Assembly (NCBI RefSeq): GCF_034377145.1
Contig: NZ_CP139707.1
Span: 1,993,001-2,057,000 of the forward strand
DNA: 64,000 nucleotides
Source: Sulfitobacter sp. OXR-159
GTDB taxonomy: Bacteria > Pseudomonadota > Alphaproteobacteria > Rhodobacterales > Rhodobacteraceae
Direction: 5' to 3'
Below the pieces are notes generated by a model that worked only from the letters and a program-made list of their open reading frames with translations, made no database searches and was not told the DNA's origin. Of the stretch, positions 27,156-37,000 are shown piece after piece (within the stretch, counting starts at the first letter, position 1; each line of letters begins with the position of its first letter). The translations under genes and the position numbers were made by a program.

Positions 27156-28334
27156 ATGGGCTGGAAGTCACTGGACGATATGGAACTGGACGGCAAGCGG
27201 GTGCTTTTGCGCGTCGACATCAACGTACCGGTCGAAGATGGCCGGGTGACCGATGCCACACGGATCGAGCGGATCGTGCCAACGGTGACCGACATCTTGT
27301 CGCGCGGCGGCAACGTGACGCTGCTGGCGCATTTCGGACGGCCCAAGGGCAAGGTCGTGGACGAGATGAGCCTGAAACAAGTCCTCCCCGCGCTGGAAAA
27401 GGCATTGGGCTGCGATGTGGCTTTCGTGCCCTCGCTGGACGCCGCTGCCGAGGCGCAGGGCGATCTGCAACTTATGGAAAACATCCGCTTTTATCCGGGC
27501 GAAGAAGCCAATGACGATGGTTTCGCCCGCCAACTGGCCGCGCTTGGCGATATCTATTGTAACGATGCATTCTCTGCCGCCCACCGCGCCCATGCCTCGA
27601 CCGAGGCGCTGGCGCGGCTGTTGCCTGCCTGCGCGGGCCGTTTGATGCAGGCGGAACTCTCGGCGCTTGAGGCAGCCCTCGCTAAGCCTGAGCGTCCTGT
27701 TGGCGCTGTCGTTGGGGGGGCCAAGGTCTCGACCAAAATCGCGCTTTTAGAAAACCTCGTGAACCGGCTGGATGTTCTGGTGATCGGCGGCGGCATGGCG
27801 AACACCTTCCTCGCAGCGCTCGGTGCTGATCTGGGCAAGTCATTGGAAGAGCCGGATTATTACGACACGGCCAAAGACATCATGGCGCAGGCCGACAAGG
27901 CGGGCTGCCGCGTGATCTTGCCCGTCGATGGGCTGGTCGCGCGTGAGTTTGCCAAAGGGGCCGCGCATGAGGTGGCTCAGCTCGGCCCCGATGCGAAACT
28001 GTCGGATGATCAAATGGTGCTGGATGCTGGCCCCGATACCGTCGCGCTGATTGAAACCGCCTTTGCCGGGTTGCGCACGTTGATCTGGAATGGGCCGATG
28101 GGGGCCTTTGAAATCCCGCCCTTCGATACTGCCACCGTCGCCGCGGCCCGCGCAGCAGCGGCCAAGACGCGCGAAGGCACGCTGACCTCGGTCGCCGGGG
28201 GCGGTGACACGGTTGCCGCGCTGAACCAAGCGGGCGTGGCGGATGATTTCACCTATATCTCAACCGCCGGGGGCGCTTTCCTTGAGTGGATGGAAGGCAA
28301 AACCCTGCCCGGCGTTGCCGCCTTGGGCGGCTAA
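27156..28334 (+). CDS. pgk: Phosphoglycerate kinase
   Basis: A 392-residue glycolytic kinase interconverting 1,3-bisphosphoglycerate plus ADP and 3-phosphoglycerate plus ATP. The signature [19 protein letters not shown] is near the N-terminus, [10 protein letters not shown] supplies substrate-binding residues, and the nucleotide-binding C-terminal loop is [13 protein letters not shown]. The start at 27156 (after GGGAGAAGACCG) gives the usual family N-terminus; an in-frame upstream ATG at 27081 adds unconserved residues. No clear T-run terminator follows; an imperfect palindrome TCCCGCAATTGTGGGA occurs at about 28376-28391. Confidence 0.97.
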   Translation: MGWKSLDDMELDGKRVLLRVDINVPVEDGRVTDATRIERIVPTVTDILSRGGNVTLLAHFGRPKGKVVDEMSLKQVLPALEKALGCDVAFVPSLDAAAEAQGDLQLMENIRFYPGEEANDDGFARQLAALGDIYCNDAFSAAHRAHASTEALARLLPACAGRLMQAELSALEAALAKPERPVGAVVGGAKVSTKIALLENLVNRLDVLVIGGGMANTFLAALGADLGKSLEEPDYYDTAKDIMAQADKAGCRVILPVDGLVAREFAKGAAHEVAQLGPDAKLSDDQMVLDAGPDTVALIETAFAGLRTLIWNGPMGAFEIPPFDTATVAAARAAAAKTREGTLTSVAGGGDTVAALNQAGVADDFTYISTAGGAFLEWMEGKTLPGVAALGG

Positions 28335-28455
28335 GCCGCGCAAAATCGTGATTTCGCGGTAAAAACAACGGGTTTCCCGCAATTGTGGGATTCCCATGTC
28401 GAATCGCCTGTGTCATACTGATGTCACGTCCGCCAAGAGACGCAGAGGCAGAACC

Positions 28456-28755
28456 ATGACCCGCAACACCCGTCCGGCATTCGGCACATTGCTGTTTTTC
28501 GCAATCGCTTTCGCGCTGAGCCTGTATTTCACCTTTGCCGCCGTGCAGGGGGATTTCGGCCTGTTCCGCCGAACCGAGATCGTGGCCGAGAACCAAAAGC
28601 TGAGCGACCGTCTGGCCGAGGTCCGCGCCGAGGTTGCGCGGATGGAAAACCTGACCCGCAGGCTGTCGGACGATTACCTCGACCTTGATCTTTTAGACGA
28701 ACGCGCGCGCAGAGTGCTGGGCATGGTCCGCACAGATGAGATCGTCATTCGCTGA
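28456..28755 (+). CDS. FtsB/DivIC-like septum formation initiator
   Basis: A 99-residue bitopic membrane protein. A transmembrane helix (about residues 9-29, FGTLLFFAIAFALSLYFTF) is followed by a Leu-zipper-like coiled coil (about 40-75) and the short C-terminal segment LDERARRVLGMVRTDEIVIR, typical of the family. FtsB-like proteins join FtsL and FtsQ in the divisome. I start at the ATG at 28456 with AGAGGC upstream. Two GANTC sites for the CcrM methyltransferase lie at 28389-28393 and 28401-28405 in the upstream region. Confidence 0.87.
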   Translation: MTRNTRPAFGTLLFFAIAFALSLYFTFAAVQGDFGLFRRTEIVAENQKLSDRLAEVRAEVARMENLTRRLSDDYLDLDLLDERARRVLGMVRTDEIVIR

Positions 28756-28895
28756 CCTTTCGCGTCCGATCGCCCCGCCCCGCGCCTGCGGTCTTGCAAT
28801 CACTTAAAATCTCTGGCCTCCTTTGACTTGTCAGCCGTGGTGCGAGCGCCACGTCACAAAGTCCCTCGCAATCCGTTCCGGAATGCGTTAGGGAA

Positions 28896-28913
28896 TAGTT
28901 TAACGCTAAACTA
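28896..28913. promoter_or_regulatory. Palindromic operator upstream of the PDH operon
   Basis: TAGTTTAACGCTAAACTA is a perfect inverted repeat (7-bp arms, ACGC centre) ending 38 bp before the pdhA start. The same motif with one arm base and one spacer base changed is the core of the 36-bp palindrome at the lpdA promoter. A second imperfect repeat (CGTGGTGCG/AGCGCCACG) is at 28836-28853. The regulator is not identifiable from this window. Confidence 0.65.
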
Positions 28914-28951
28914 CTTTTGGCATCTGACCAGAGCCGACGGAGGAGACGTCC

Positions 28952-29965
28952 ATGGCCGCGAAGAAATCGAGCAAGAAACCCAATGTCTCTGCGGAGGAGC
29001 TGACCAGCTATTACCGCGACATGCTGCTGATCCGACGCTTTGAAGAGAAAGCCGGGCAGCTTTACGGCATGGGGCTGATCGGGGGGTTCTGCCACCTTTA
29101 TATCGGGCAAGAAGCTGTCGTTGTGGGCCTAGAGGCCGCCGCCGAAGAAGGCGACAAGCGCGTCACTTCCTACCGCGATCACGGCCATATGCTGGCCTGT
29201 GGCATGGACCCGAACGGCGTCATGGCCGAGTTGACGGGCCGCGAGGGTGGCTACTCCAAGGGCAAGGGCGGGAGCATGCATATGTTCTCGAAAGAAAAGC
29301 ATTTTTACGGCGGCCACGGCATTGTCGCAGCGCAGGTGCCGCTCGGCGCGGGGCTGGCCTTTGCCGATCAGTACAAGGGCAACGGGCGCGTCACTTTCAC
29401 CTATTTCGGCGATGGTGCGGCGAACCAAGGTCAGGTCTATGAGACTTTCAACATGGCCGCGCTTTGGAAGCTGCCGGTGATCTTTGTGATCGAGAACAAC
29501 CAATACGCCATGGGCACATCGCAGCAGCGCTCGACCTCCTCTGCCGAGATTTGGGAGCGCGGCAAAGCCTTTGGCATCCCCGGTGAGGCCGTCGATGGGA
29601 TGGACGTGCTTGCGGTGAAAGAGGCCGGTCAGAAAGCCGTCGCCCACGCCCGCGAGAACGGGCCGTATATTCTGGAGATCAAGACCTATCGCTACCGTGG
29701 TCACTCCATGTCCGACCCCGCAAAATATCGCACCCGCGAAGAGGTCCAAAAAATGCGCGATGAGCGTGACCCGATTGAATCGGTCCGCACCCTGCTGCTC
29801 GAAGGTAATCACGCCACCGAAGACGACCTCAAGGCCATCGATAAAGAGATCAAGAAGATCGTGAACGAGAGCGCCGATTTCGCCAAGGAAAGCCCCGAGC
29901 CTGCGCTCGAAGAGCTTTGGACCGATATCTACGCAACCGAAGTTCCGCAGGAGGCCGAAGCCTGA
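28952..29965 (+). CDS. pdhA: Pyruvate dehydrogenase E1 component, alpha subunit
   Basis: A 337-residue thiamine-diphosphate-dependent E1-alpha. It shows GFCHLYIGQEAV near residue 48, YRDHGHMLACG, KGKGGSMHMFS and the ThDP/Mg motif GDGAANQGQVYE(x)FNMAALW, followed by ENNQYAMGTS. With E1-beta it decarboxylates pyruvate and reductively acetylates lipoyl-E2. GGAGGAG lies 6-12 bp before the ATG. Its stop codon shares one base with the start of the following VOC gene. This is the alpha2beta2 type E1 seen in alphaproteobacteria and mitochondria. Confidence 0.97.
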   Translation: MAAKKSSKKPNVSAEELTSYYRDMLLIRRFEEKAGQLYGMGLIGGFCHLYIGQEAVVVGLEAAAEEGDKRVTSYRDHGHMLACGMDPNGVMAELTGREGGYSKGKGGSMHMFSKEKHFYGGHGIVAAQVPLGAGLAFADQYKGNGRVTFTYFGDGAANQGQVYETFNMAALWKLPVIFVIENNQYAMGTSQQRSTSSAEIWERGKAFGIPGEAVDGMDVLAVKEAGQKAVAHARENGPYILEIKTYRYRGHSMSDPAKYRTREEVQKMRDERDPIESVRTLLLEGNHATEDDLKAIDKEIKKIVNESADFAKESPEPALEELWTDIYATEVPQEAEA

Positions 29966-30351
29966 TGCCGCATTTCGAGATCCACGCAAGCGACGTCGCG
30001 GCCGCCAAAACTTTCTATGCCGGATTGTTCGGTTGGGAATTTTCTCCCATGGAGGGGGGCGAAGACGCTTCCTATCACCTGATCGAAGGCCGGGACATCG
30101 GCACGGGCAAAGGCCTGACGGGTGGCATGTTGACACGCGGTGACGCGACCCCAACTGCTGGCGGCCCGATCCGTGGCGGCACAATGACTTTTGAGGTCGA
30201 AGACTGTGACGCCCGCTATCGCTGGGCGCTTGATAACGGCGGGGCCGAGGCCCTTCCCCCCACAGATTTTCCGGGCATCGGCCGCTGCGCCTATGTCGAG
30301 GACGGCCAAGGCAACGTCGTCGGAATGATTACTCCTGCGGAGAAAAACTGA
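29965..30351 (+). CDS. VOC (glyoxalase/bleomycin resistance) family protein within the PDH operon
   Basis: A 128-residue vicinal-oxygen-chelate protein. The N-terminus [20 protein letters not shown] is typical of the glyoxalase-like group, and the core motif around [13 protein letters not shown] carries a C-terminal Glu that could be a metal ligand. The N-terminal His3 could be another. It lies between pdhA (TGATG, one base shared) and pdhB (1-bp gap), so it is tightly coupled to both. A role in PDH function or 2-oxoaldehyde handling is only inferred. Confidence 0.85.
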   Translation: MPHFEIHASDVAAAKTFYAGLFGWEFSPMEGGEDASYHLIEGRDIGTGKGLTGGMLTRGDATPTAGGPIRGGTMTFEVEDCDARYRWALDNGGAEALPPTDFPGIGRCAYVEDGQGNVVGMITPAEKN

Positions 30352-30352
30352 T

Positions 30353-31744
30353 ATGGCAACCGAAATTCTTATGCCCGCCCTCAGCCCTACCATGGAAGAA
30401 GGCACGCTGGCCAAATGGCTGGTCAAGGAAGGCGATGAAGTCTCTTCTGGTGACATTCTGGCAGAGATCGAAACCGACAAGGCCACGATGGAATTCGAAG
30501 CCGTTGACGAAGGCACCATCGGCAAGATCCTGATCGAGGAAGGCACCGAAGGCGTGAAGGTGAACACCGCTATCGCCGTTCTGCTGGAAGAAGGCGAAAG
30601 CGCGGACGATATCGACAGCGCGACATCGGCCCCCGCCGAGGACAAGGGCGAGGACGCCAAGCCTGCGCAGGCCAAATCCTCGGACGACAACCGCGAGCCC
30701 CCCGCCGAGGGCAAGAAACAGCCCGAGCCCGACACCAGCCCCGACTGGCCCGAAGGCACGGCGATGAAGCAGCAGACCGTGCGCGAAGCGCTGCGTGATG
30801 CCATGGCCGAAGAGATGCGCCGCGACGAAGATGTCTTCCTCATGGGTGAGGAAGTCGCGGAGTACCAAGGCGCATATAAAATCACCCAAGGGATGCTGGA
30901 CGAATTCGGCCCCAAACGGGTGATCGACACGCCGATCACCGAACATGGCTTTGCCGGGATCGGTGTTGGTGCGGCCTTCGGCGGTCTGCGCCCGATTGTT
31001 GAGTTCATGACCTTCAACTTCGCCATGCAAGCGATGGATCAGATCATCAACTCCGCGGCCAAGACGCTCTACATGTCCGGCGGCCAGATGGGCGCGCCCA
31101 TGGTCTTCCGTGGCCCCAACGGTGCCGCCGCCCGTGTCGGCGCGCAGCACTCACAGGACTATGCCGCGTGGTTCATGCAGATCCCCGGCCTGAAGGTTGC
31201 GATGCCCTATTCTGCGAGCGATTACAAAGGCTTGATGAAAACCGCCATCCGTGACCCGAACCCGGTGATCTTCCTTGAAAACGAAATCCTCTATGGCCGC
31301 AGCTTCGACGTGCCGGATATTGAGGATTACACCGTGCCCTTCGGCAAGGCTCGCATCTGGCGCGAAGGGTCCGACGTGACCATCGTCAGCTTTGGCATCG
31401 GCATGACCTATGCGTTGGAGGCTGCTGGGAAGCTGGCCGAAGAAGGCATTGACGCCGAGGTCATCGACCTGCGCACACTGCGCCCGATGGACACGGACAC
31501 GATCCTGAAATCGGTGATGAAGACCAACCGCTGCGTCACCGTCGAAGAAGGCTGGCCGCAGGGCTCCGTCGGTGGCTACATCAGCGGCGTGATCATGCAA
31601 GAGGCGTTTGATTACCTCGACGCTCCGGTCATCACCTGCACCGGCAAGGACGTTCCCATGCCCTATGCCGCCAACCTTGAAAAACACGCGCTGGTCACCA
31701 CCGACGAGGTGATCGAAGCCGTGAAATCAGTCACTTACCGGTAA
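30353..31744 (+). CDS. pdhB: Pyruvate dehydrogenase E1 component, beta subunit with N-terminal lipoyl domain
   Basis: A 463-residue E1-beta fused to a biotinyl-lipoyl domain. Residues 1-80 contain the lipoylation motif [12 protein letters not shown] (Lys near 43); an acidic, Pro/Ala linker spans about 85-135; then the transketolase-like beta subunit runs from about 137 with [33 protein letters not shown] and a C-terminal domain with [15 protein letters not shown]. Lipoylated E1-beta is known from alphaproteobacteria. Its lipoyl domain is almost identical to that of the E2 encoded next. Confidence 0.97.
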   Translation: MATEILMPALSPTMEEGTLAKWLVKEGDEVSSGDILAEIETDKATMEFEAVDEGTIGKILIEEGTEGVKVNTAIAVLLEEGESADDIDSATSAPAEDKGEDAKPAQAKSSDDNREPPAEGKKQPEPDTSPDWPEGTAMKQQTVREALRDAMAEEMRRDEDVFLMGEEVAEYQGAYKITQGMLDEFGPKRVIDTPITEHGFAGIGVGAAFGGLRPIVEFMTFNFAMQAMDQIINSAAKTLYMSGGQMGAPMVFRGPNGAAARVGAQHSQDYAAWFMQIPGLKVAMPYSASDYKGLMKTAIRDPNPVIFLENEILYGRSFDVPDIEDYTVPFGKARIWREGSDVTIVSFGIGMTYALEAAGKLAEEGIDAEVIDLRTLRPMDTDTILKSVMKTNRCVTVEEGWPQGSVGGYISGVIMQEAFDYLDAPVITCTGKDVPMPYAANLEKHALVTTDEVIEAVKSVTYR

Positions 31745-31754
31745 GGAGCGGATC

Positions 31755-33113
31755 ATGCCCACAGAAATTCTCATGCCCGCCCTATCCCCCACGATGGAGG
31801 AAGGCACGCTTGCCAAATGGCTGGTCAAGGAAGGCGACGAAGTCTCCTCTGGTGACATTCTGGCCGAGATCGAGACCGACAAGGCCACGATGGAATTCGA
31901 AGCCGTCGACGAAGGCACCATCGGCAAGATCCTGATCAGCGAAGGCAGCGAGGGGGTGAAGGTCAACACCCCGATCGCCGTATTGCTCGAAGAAGGCGAA
32001 AGCGTCGACGACATCGACAGCAGCGCCGCTCCGGCCAAGGAAGAAAAACCGCAGGCCGAAGCAGCGCCCAAAGCCGCCGAAGCTGAGACGCCCGAAGCGG
32101 GCTATGGCCGCGGTGCGACGGATGCGAATGAGGCGACGGGCAAAAGCGACAGCAAATCCCCCGCCGCACCGAAAAGCGATAAGGGCGAGCGTATCTTTGC
32201 CTCCCCCCTCGCCCGCCGGATCGCCGCCGACAAGGGGTTGGACCTGTCGCAAATCGACGGCAGCGGCCCGCGCGGTCGGATCGTCAAAGCGGATGTCGAA
32301 AACGCACAGCCAACTGCGGCAAAATCCGACAGCGCGGCACCTGCCAAAGATGCCGCCCCGGTCGCCCAAGCCGCGGCCACCGGCCCCTCTGCCGATGCGG
32401 TCGCCAAGATGTACGAGGGCCGGGAGTACGAGGAAGTCACCCTCAACGGCATGCGCAAGACCATCGCCGCGCGCCTTACCGAGGCCAAGCAAACCGTGCC
32501 GCATTTCTACCTGCGCCGCGACATTCAGATCGACGCGCTGCTTTCCTTCCGCAGCGATCTGAACAAGCAGTTGGAATCGCGGAGTGTAAAGCTCTCGGTC
32601 AACGACTTCATCATCAAAGCCTGCGCGCTGGCCCTGCAATCGGTGCCGGATGCCAATGCCGTCTGGGCCGGTGATCGCATCCTCAAGCTGAAACCCTCGG
32701 ATGTGGCCGTGGCCGTGGCGATCGAAGGCGGTCTCTTCACCCCCGTGTTGCAGGACGCCGACACCAAGTCGCTCTCGACCCTCTCGGCGCAGATGAAAGA
32801 CCTCGCCACCCGCGCCCGCGACCGCAAACTGGCGCCGCATGAGTATCAGGGCGGCAGCTTTGCGATTTCCAACTTGGGCATGTTCGGCATCGACAATTTC
32901 GATGCGGTCATCAACCCGCCGCATGGCGCGATCCTTGCCGTGGGGGCTGGAGTCAAGAAACCGATCATCGGCAAGGATGGAGAGATCACCGCAGCAACGG
33001 TCATGTCCGTAACCCTATCGGTCGACCACCGTGTCATCGACGGTGCCCTCGGTGCGCAGCTGTTGAATGCGATTGTCGAGAACCTCGAAAATCCGATGAT
33101 CATGCTGGCCTAA
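31755..33113 (+). CDS. pdhC: Pyruvate dehydrogenase E2, dihydrolipoamide acetyltransferase
   Basis: A 452-residue E2. It has one lipoyl domain (residues 1-80, Lys in ETDKATMEF), a linker, the peripheral subunit-binding domain (about 135-172, [17 protein letters not shown] and [12 protein letters not shown]) and the catalytic domain with the C-terminal signature [16 protein letters not shown], whose His and Asp are the acetyltransferase residues. It receives acetyl from E1 and passes it to CoA. Last gene of the operon. The E3 gene is absent here and probably is lpdA at 13394-14788. Confidence 0.97.
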   Translation: MPTEILMPALSPTMEEGTLAKWLVKEGDEVSSGDILAEIETDKATMEFEAVDEGTIGKILISEGSEGVKVNTPIAVLLEEGESVDDIDSSAAPAKEEKPQAEAAPKAAEAETPEAGYGRGATDANEATGKSDSKSPAAPKSDKGERIFASPLARRIAADKGLDLSQIDGSGPRGRIVKADVENAQPTAAKSDSAAPAKDAAPVAQAAATGPSADAVAKMYEGREYEEVTLNGMRKTIAARLTEAKQTVPHFYLRRDIQIDALLSFRSDLNKQLESRSVKLSVNDFIIKACALALQSVPDANAVWAGDRILKLKPSDVAVAVAIEGGLFTPVLQDADTKSLSTLSAQMKDLATRARDRKLAPHEYQGGSFAISNLGMFGIDNFDAVINPPHGAILAVGAGVKKPIIGKDGEITAATVMSVTLSVDHRVIDGALGAQLLNAIVENLENPMIMLA

Positions 33114-33133
33114 AGCCCGCACTCTACGAAACG

Positions 33134-33164
33134 AAAAAGCCGGGGCATGCCCCGGCTTTTTTTT
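33134..33164. terminator. Bidirectional intrinsic terminator between pdhC and cysE
   Basis: AGCCGGGG (33138-33145), loop CATG, CCCCGGCT (33150-33157), flanked by an A-run on the left and eight T on the right. It can end transcription in both directions, for pdhC on the plus strand and cysE on the minus strand. Confidence 0.92.
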
Positions 33165-33183
33165 GCAACGCTGGCTTCTGCGC

Positions 33184-33996
33184 CTATTCGGCGTCTGGCC
33201 CAAAAAGGTGGTTCATCGACATCGACGGCTGATCGCAGCCCGCCTCTCCCACGATCCGCGCCGGAATTCCGGCAACAGTTTTGCAGGCAGGCACAGGCTC
33301 CAGCACCACCGAGCCGGCGGCGATCCGGCTGCAATGGCCAATGGTGATATTGCCCAACACCTTTGCGCCTGCGCCAATCAACACGCCGTTCCCGATCTTA
33401 GGGTGACGGTCCTCTTCTTCCTTGCCGGTCCCCCCTAGCGTCACAGAATGCAGCATCGAGACGTTGTCGCCCACCACCGCCGTCTCACCAATGACGATGG
33501 AATGCGCGTGGTCGATCATGATGCCCTTGCCCATTTTGGCCGCCGGGTGAATATCCACGCCGAAAATCTCGCTCACCCGCATTTGGATGAAATATGCCAA
33601 ATCGCGTTTGCCCTTCATATAGAGGTAGTGGCCAACCCGATAGGCCTGCACCGCTTGATAGCCTTTGAAGTAAAGGATCGGCTGCAGCAACCGATGGCAG
33701 GCCGGGTCACGGTCATATATCGCCACCAGATCGGCGCGCGCCGCGGCGACGAGGTCCGGGTCTTCGGCATAGGCCTCCTCGACCATTTCGCGCACGACCA
33801 TCATCGACATCTCGTTGGACGACAGCTTCGCAGCGATGCGATAGGAAAGCGCGTTCTCGATGGATTTATGATGCAGGATACAGGCGTGAACAAAGCCGCC
33901 GATCAGCGGCTCATCACGCACCGCATCCTCAGCTTCTTGCTGAATCTGATCCCAAACCGGGTCCACTTTCGAGATATTTCTGTGTGTCTGCGCCAT
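33184..33996 (-). CDS. cysE: Serine O-acetyltransferase
   Basis: A 270-residue hexapeptide-repeat acetyltransferase that makes O-acetylserine, the precursor of cysteine. An N-terminal helical domain is followed by the left-handed beta-helix, with IMIDHAHSIVIGETAVVGDN, SVTLGGTGKE and RHPKIGNGVLIGAGAKVLGN. AAGGAG precedes the ATG. It lies immediately downstream of the GTA cluster, the same neighbour as in Rhodobacter capsulatus from memory, separated from g15 by 98 bp. Confidence 0.96.
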   Translation of the reverse strand: MAQTHRNISKVDPVWDQIQQEAEDAVRDEPLIGGFVHACILHHKSIENALSYRIAAKLSSNEMSMMVVREMVEEAYAEDPDLVAAARADLVAIYDRDPACHRLLQPILYFKGYQAVQAYRVGHYLYMKGKRDLAYFIQMRVSEIFGVDIHPAAKMGKGIMIDHAHSIVIGETAVVGDNVSMLHSVTLGGTGKEEEDRHPKIGNGVLIGAGAKVLGNITIGHCSRIAAGSVVLEPVPACKTVAGIPARIVGEAGCDQPSMSMNHLFGPDAE

Positions 33997-34094
33997 GGCA
34001 CGGGCTCCTTCACTCTGCCGCTAGGGTAGCTCATGCAATAGCGTAGGACCATTTGTAAATCCGCACATGCTCAAAATCGTGATAACGCGCAGGC

Positions 34095-37000
34095 CTATCC
34101 GGGCACCACTAACGTGGCGGCAAGCCCCGCGCCGTAGCTGGCAGAGACCTGCGCCACCGTTACCTCAAACGCCCCGGTCAGCCCATCAGCCGCCCGTGCC
34201 GCAGTGCTGTAGGTCCACCCGGGCGTATCGAGCAGTACGTCCCGCAGGTGCTGACCGCCTGCAAAAACCCGCAGAAGATACCGCTCACTTTCTTCGCCAA
34301 GCGGCACCTCTGGCCCGTCCCAAGCGTCCCCGTCGATACGCGTCCGTCGGATCCAGCTAAAGGTAATATCACCACCGGGCAGCGCCTCGGCCCGCAGATG
34401 GCACGGGCTGTAGGGCCGCAGGCCATTCCCGTCAAACGCATGAACCTGATGCAGATAGGACGGATCATCCACGGGGCGCCGGGCAGGACCTATGCGGTAG
34501 TGCTGGGCCACGCGGCGCAGATGCGGGCTGAACTCAACCTGTTGCGGTGTCCCATTCATCAGCACAAAGCGCGACCCCACGGGCCAAGCCTCCGGCATCA
34601 GCCCATCACTTCCCGCCTGCCCGCGCAGGCGTCCCGTCAGCCAATAGGTCGCAGGGGCGACAAGCTGCGCCTCCTGAAATTGAAATAACTCCCATCGGTC
34701 CGCGCTTCCATCGCCGATCGCGGCAAGGTTCGCCCCATTCAAAAGCGCCTCTTTGCTGACCGATTCAAGGCTGCCGCTGCTGAGTTTGACTTCCAGCACC
34801 GGTCCTGCGTCGATCACCCCCGGCCGCGCCGCGCGCAGGGCCGTTTGGGTGACCCCCATGATGGACCGACTGGAAACGACGCCGTTGAGCGCATAATCAG
34901 CATCAACCGTAGAGCGATAAACGGCGACTGACCCCGGCCAAGGGGTTGCCGTCACCGCCAGATGCGGCGCATGGGGCACCTCATCCCCGCGCAAAAGCGG
35001 CAAGTCCATGAACTGGGGCAAGACCGGCAGCGGCGGCGCGAAAGGCCGCAGAGACGCCAGTTCTTCTTCAAGCGGCGCGGGGTCATAGACTTCGGGTTCA
35101 ATCCGAACGGCATCAATCAGCAGGGAACCGGCCTGTTCGACGCGGTCAATGCGGTAGCGCCCCGGCCCCTCCGCGCCATCGCCCGGCAGTTCGATCACGT
35201 CCCCCGCCCCGATAGCCATCTGCGATGGCGGCAACGCCAGCCGCAGCGTTTCGCGGGCGACACGCGCCTCGGTCAACCAGCGCTCGGCCACCTGCCGCCC
35301 CTCGCCCCGGGTCAGGGCCATGTTCAGTTCGGTCCCGGTGACCGCATGGGTCGCCTCATCCGGCAGAACCGCCTCTTCCGCGATCGCGTCGAAATCCGCA
35401 TCGGCCTGAATGAACCGCAGCCGAACACGGCCCGACACCTCGGCCTCAGCCTCGCGCAACTGCTCGGTCAGCCCGCCGAGGTCGGGGTGTATCGCAAGCC
35501 CGTCGGGGTCAAGTGGTACCGCATCCGTCCCATCACGCATCCGAAACCGCAAAACCCCATCGCGTTCGATCGCGTCGAACCCATAGCGCAGCATCAAAGG
35601 TTGCAAGGCGGCGCGCGCCTCTCCGACCACGTCCACGGTGTAGCCGCGGACATAGCCGAAAAGCTGAGAGGTATCGAAATGCATCACACCCGCGCGGCGG
35701 CAAATCTCCCCGACCACCGAGGCCAGCGAACGCGCCGAGACCCGTCCGTTCAGCCAATGACCCCGGCTGTAATTCTCCCCATCGCTCCATAGATCGACAT
35801 TGTTGGGAAAGAAGGGAAAGGGCCGCGTGTCCCAAGCCCAAACGAAGGCGCGCGACATATCCAGCATCGGAGCGCCATATTCGTCCGAGATCGGGTTGCG
35901 CGCCGGATCACGCCAATATTCCGACAGCGCGCGCAGATATTGCATCTGCATCAAATCGTCCCGTTCGCCGGTGGAATGATGCGGCAAGGCGCTTTCCGAG
36001 CTTTTCAGATCGAGGAACTTGTTGGGTTGGTTCGCGCCTTTGTCGATGGCGGCACAGCCGTATTCCGTGAACCAGATCGGCTTGGACATGGGCTGCCATT
36101 CCGTGGGTGCTGCCTGCCGCTCTCCACCGATGCGCGGATGGTGATGGTTCTGCCACCAACGGCGCAGGTCTTTGTAACGATAGACCCAAGGTTCATCATG
36201 GGCGCCATCAGTGATCGGCGTTCGGATCTGTGCCGTACGGGCTTCGGGCGAATGGTAGTACCAGTCATAACCCTCACCACCTTCGATGTTGGATTTCAGA
36301 TAGCCGACATCGTAGATCGCGGGCCAGTCTTCCCCATCGACATGCCCCTCCTCATCGCGCCAATCGGCCAGCGGCATATAGTTGTCGATCCCGATGAAAT
36401 CGATCTGCGGATCGGCCCACAGCGGATCGAGGTGGAAGTAAACATCACCGCTGCCATCCTGCGGCTGATAGCCAAAATACTCTGACCAATCAGCGGCATA
36501 GCTGATCTTCGCATCCGGCCCGAGCAAGGCACGCACCTCTCCGGCCAAGGCCCGCAGCGCGGTGACCGCAGGGAAGCTATTCCCCGCCGCGCGTATCTGG
36601 GTCAGGCCTCGCATTTCAGAAGAGATGCAAAAGGCTTCGACCCCGCCCGCCGCGGCGCAGAGTGCGGCGTAGTGCAGGATGAACCGCGAAAGGGTCCATT
36701 CCGCTGGGCCATCGTAGCTCACCGCGCCCTCGGTCACCGTGAAATCCGCCGCAGTGGCTGTGCCGAAAAACGCGGCAACCTCTGCCGCTGCCGCCGCTGA
36801 CCCATCCGGGCTGCCCGGTCGCCCCGGTGCGACCGAGAGGGTGATCCGCCCGCGCCACGGCAAGCGGGGTTGATCCTCGGCATCGCTATAGGGGTCCGGC
36901 AAGCCGTTGCCTTCGGTCTGATCCATCAAGATGAACGGGTAGAACATCACCGCCTTGCCCGCCGCCTTCAGCGCGTGAATGGCCTCAACCACCGCGGCAT

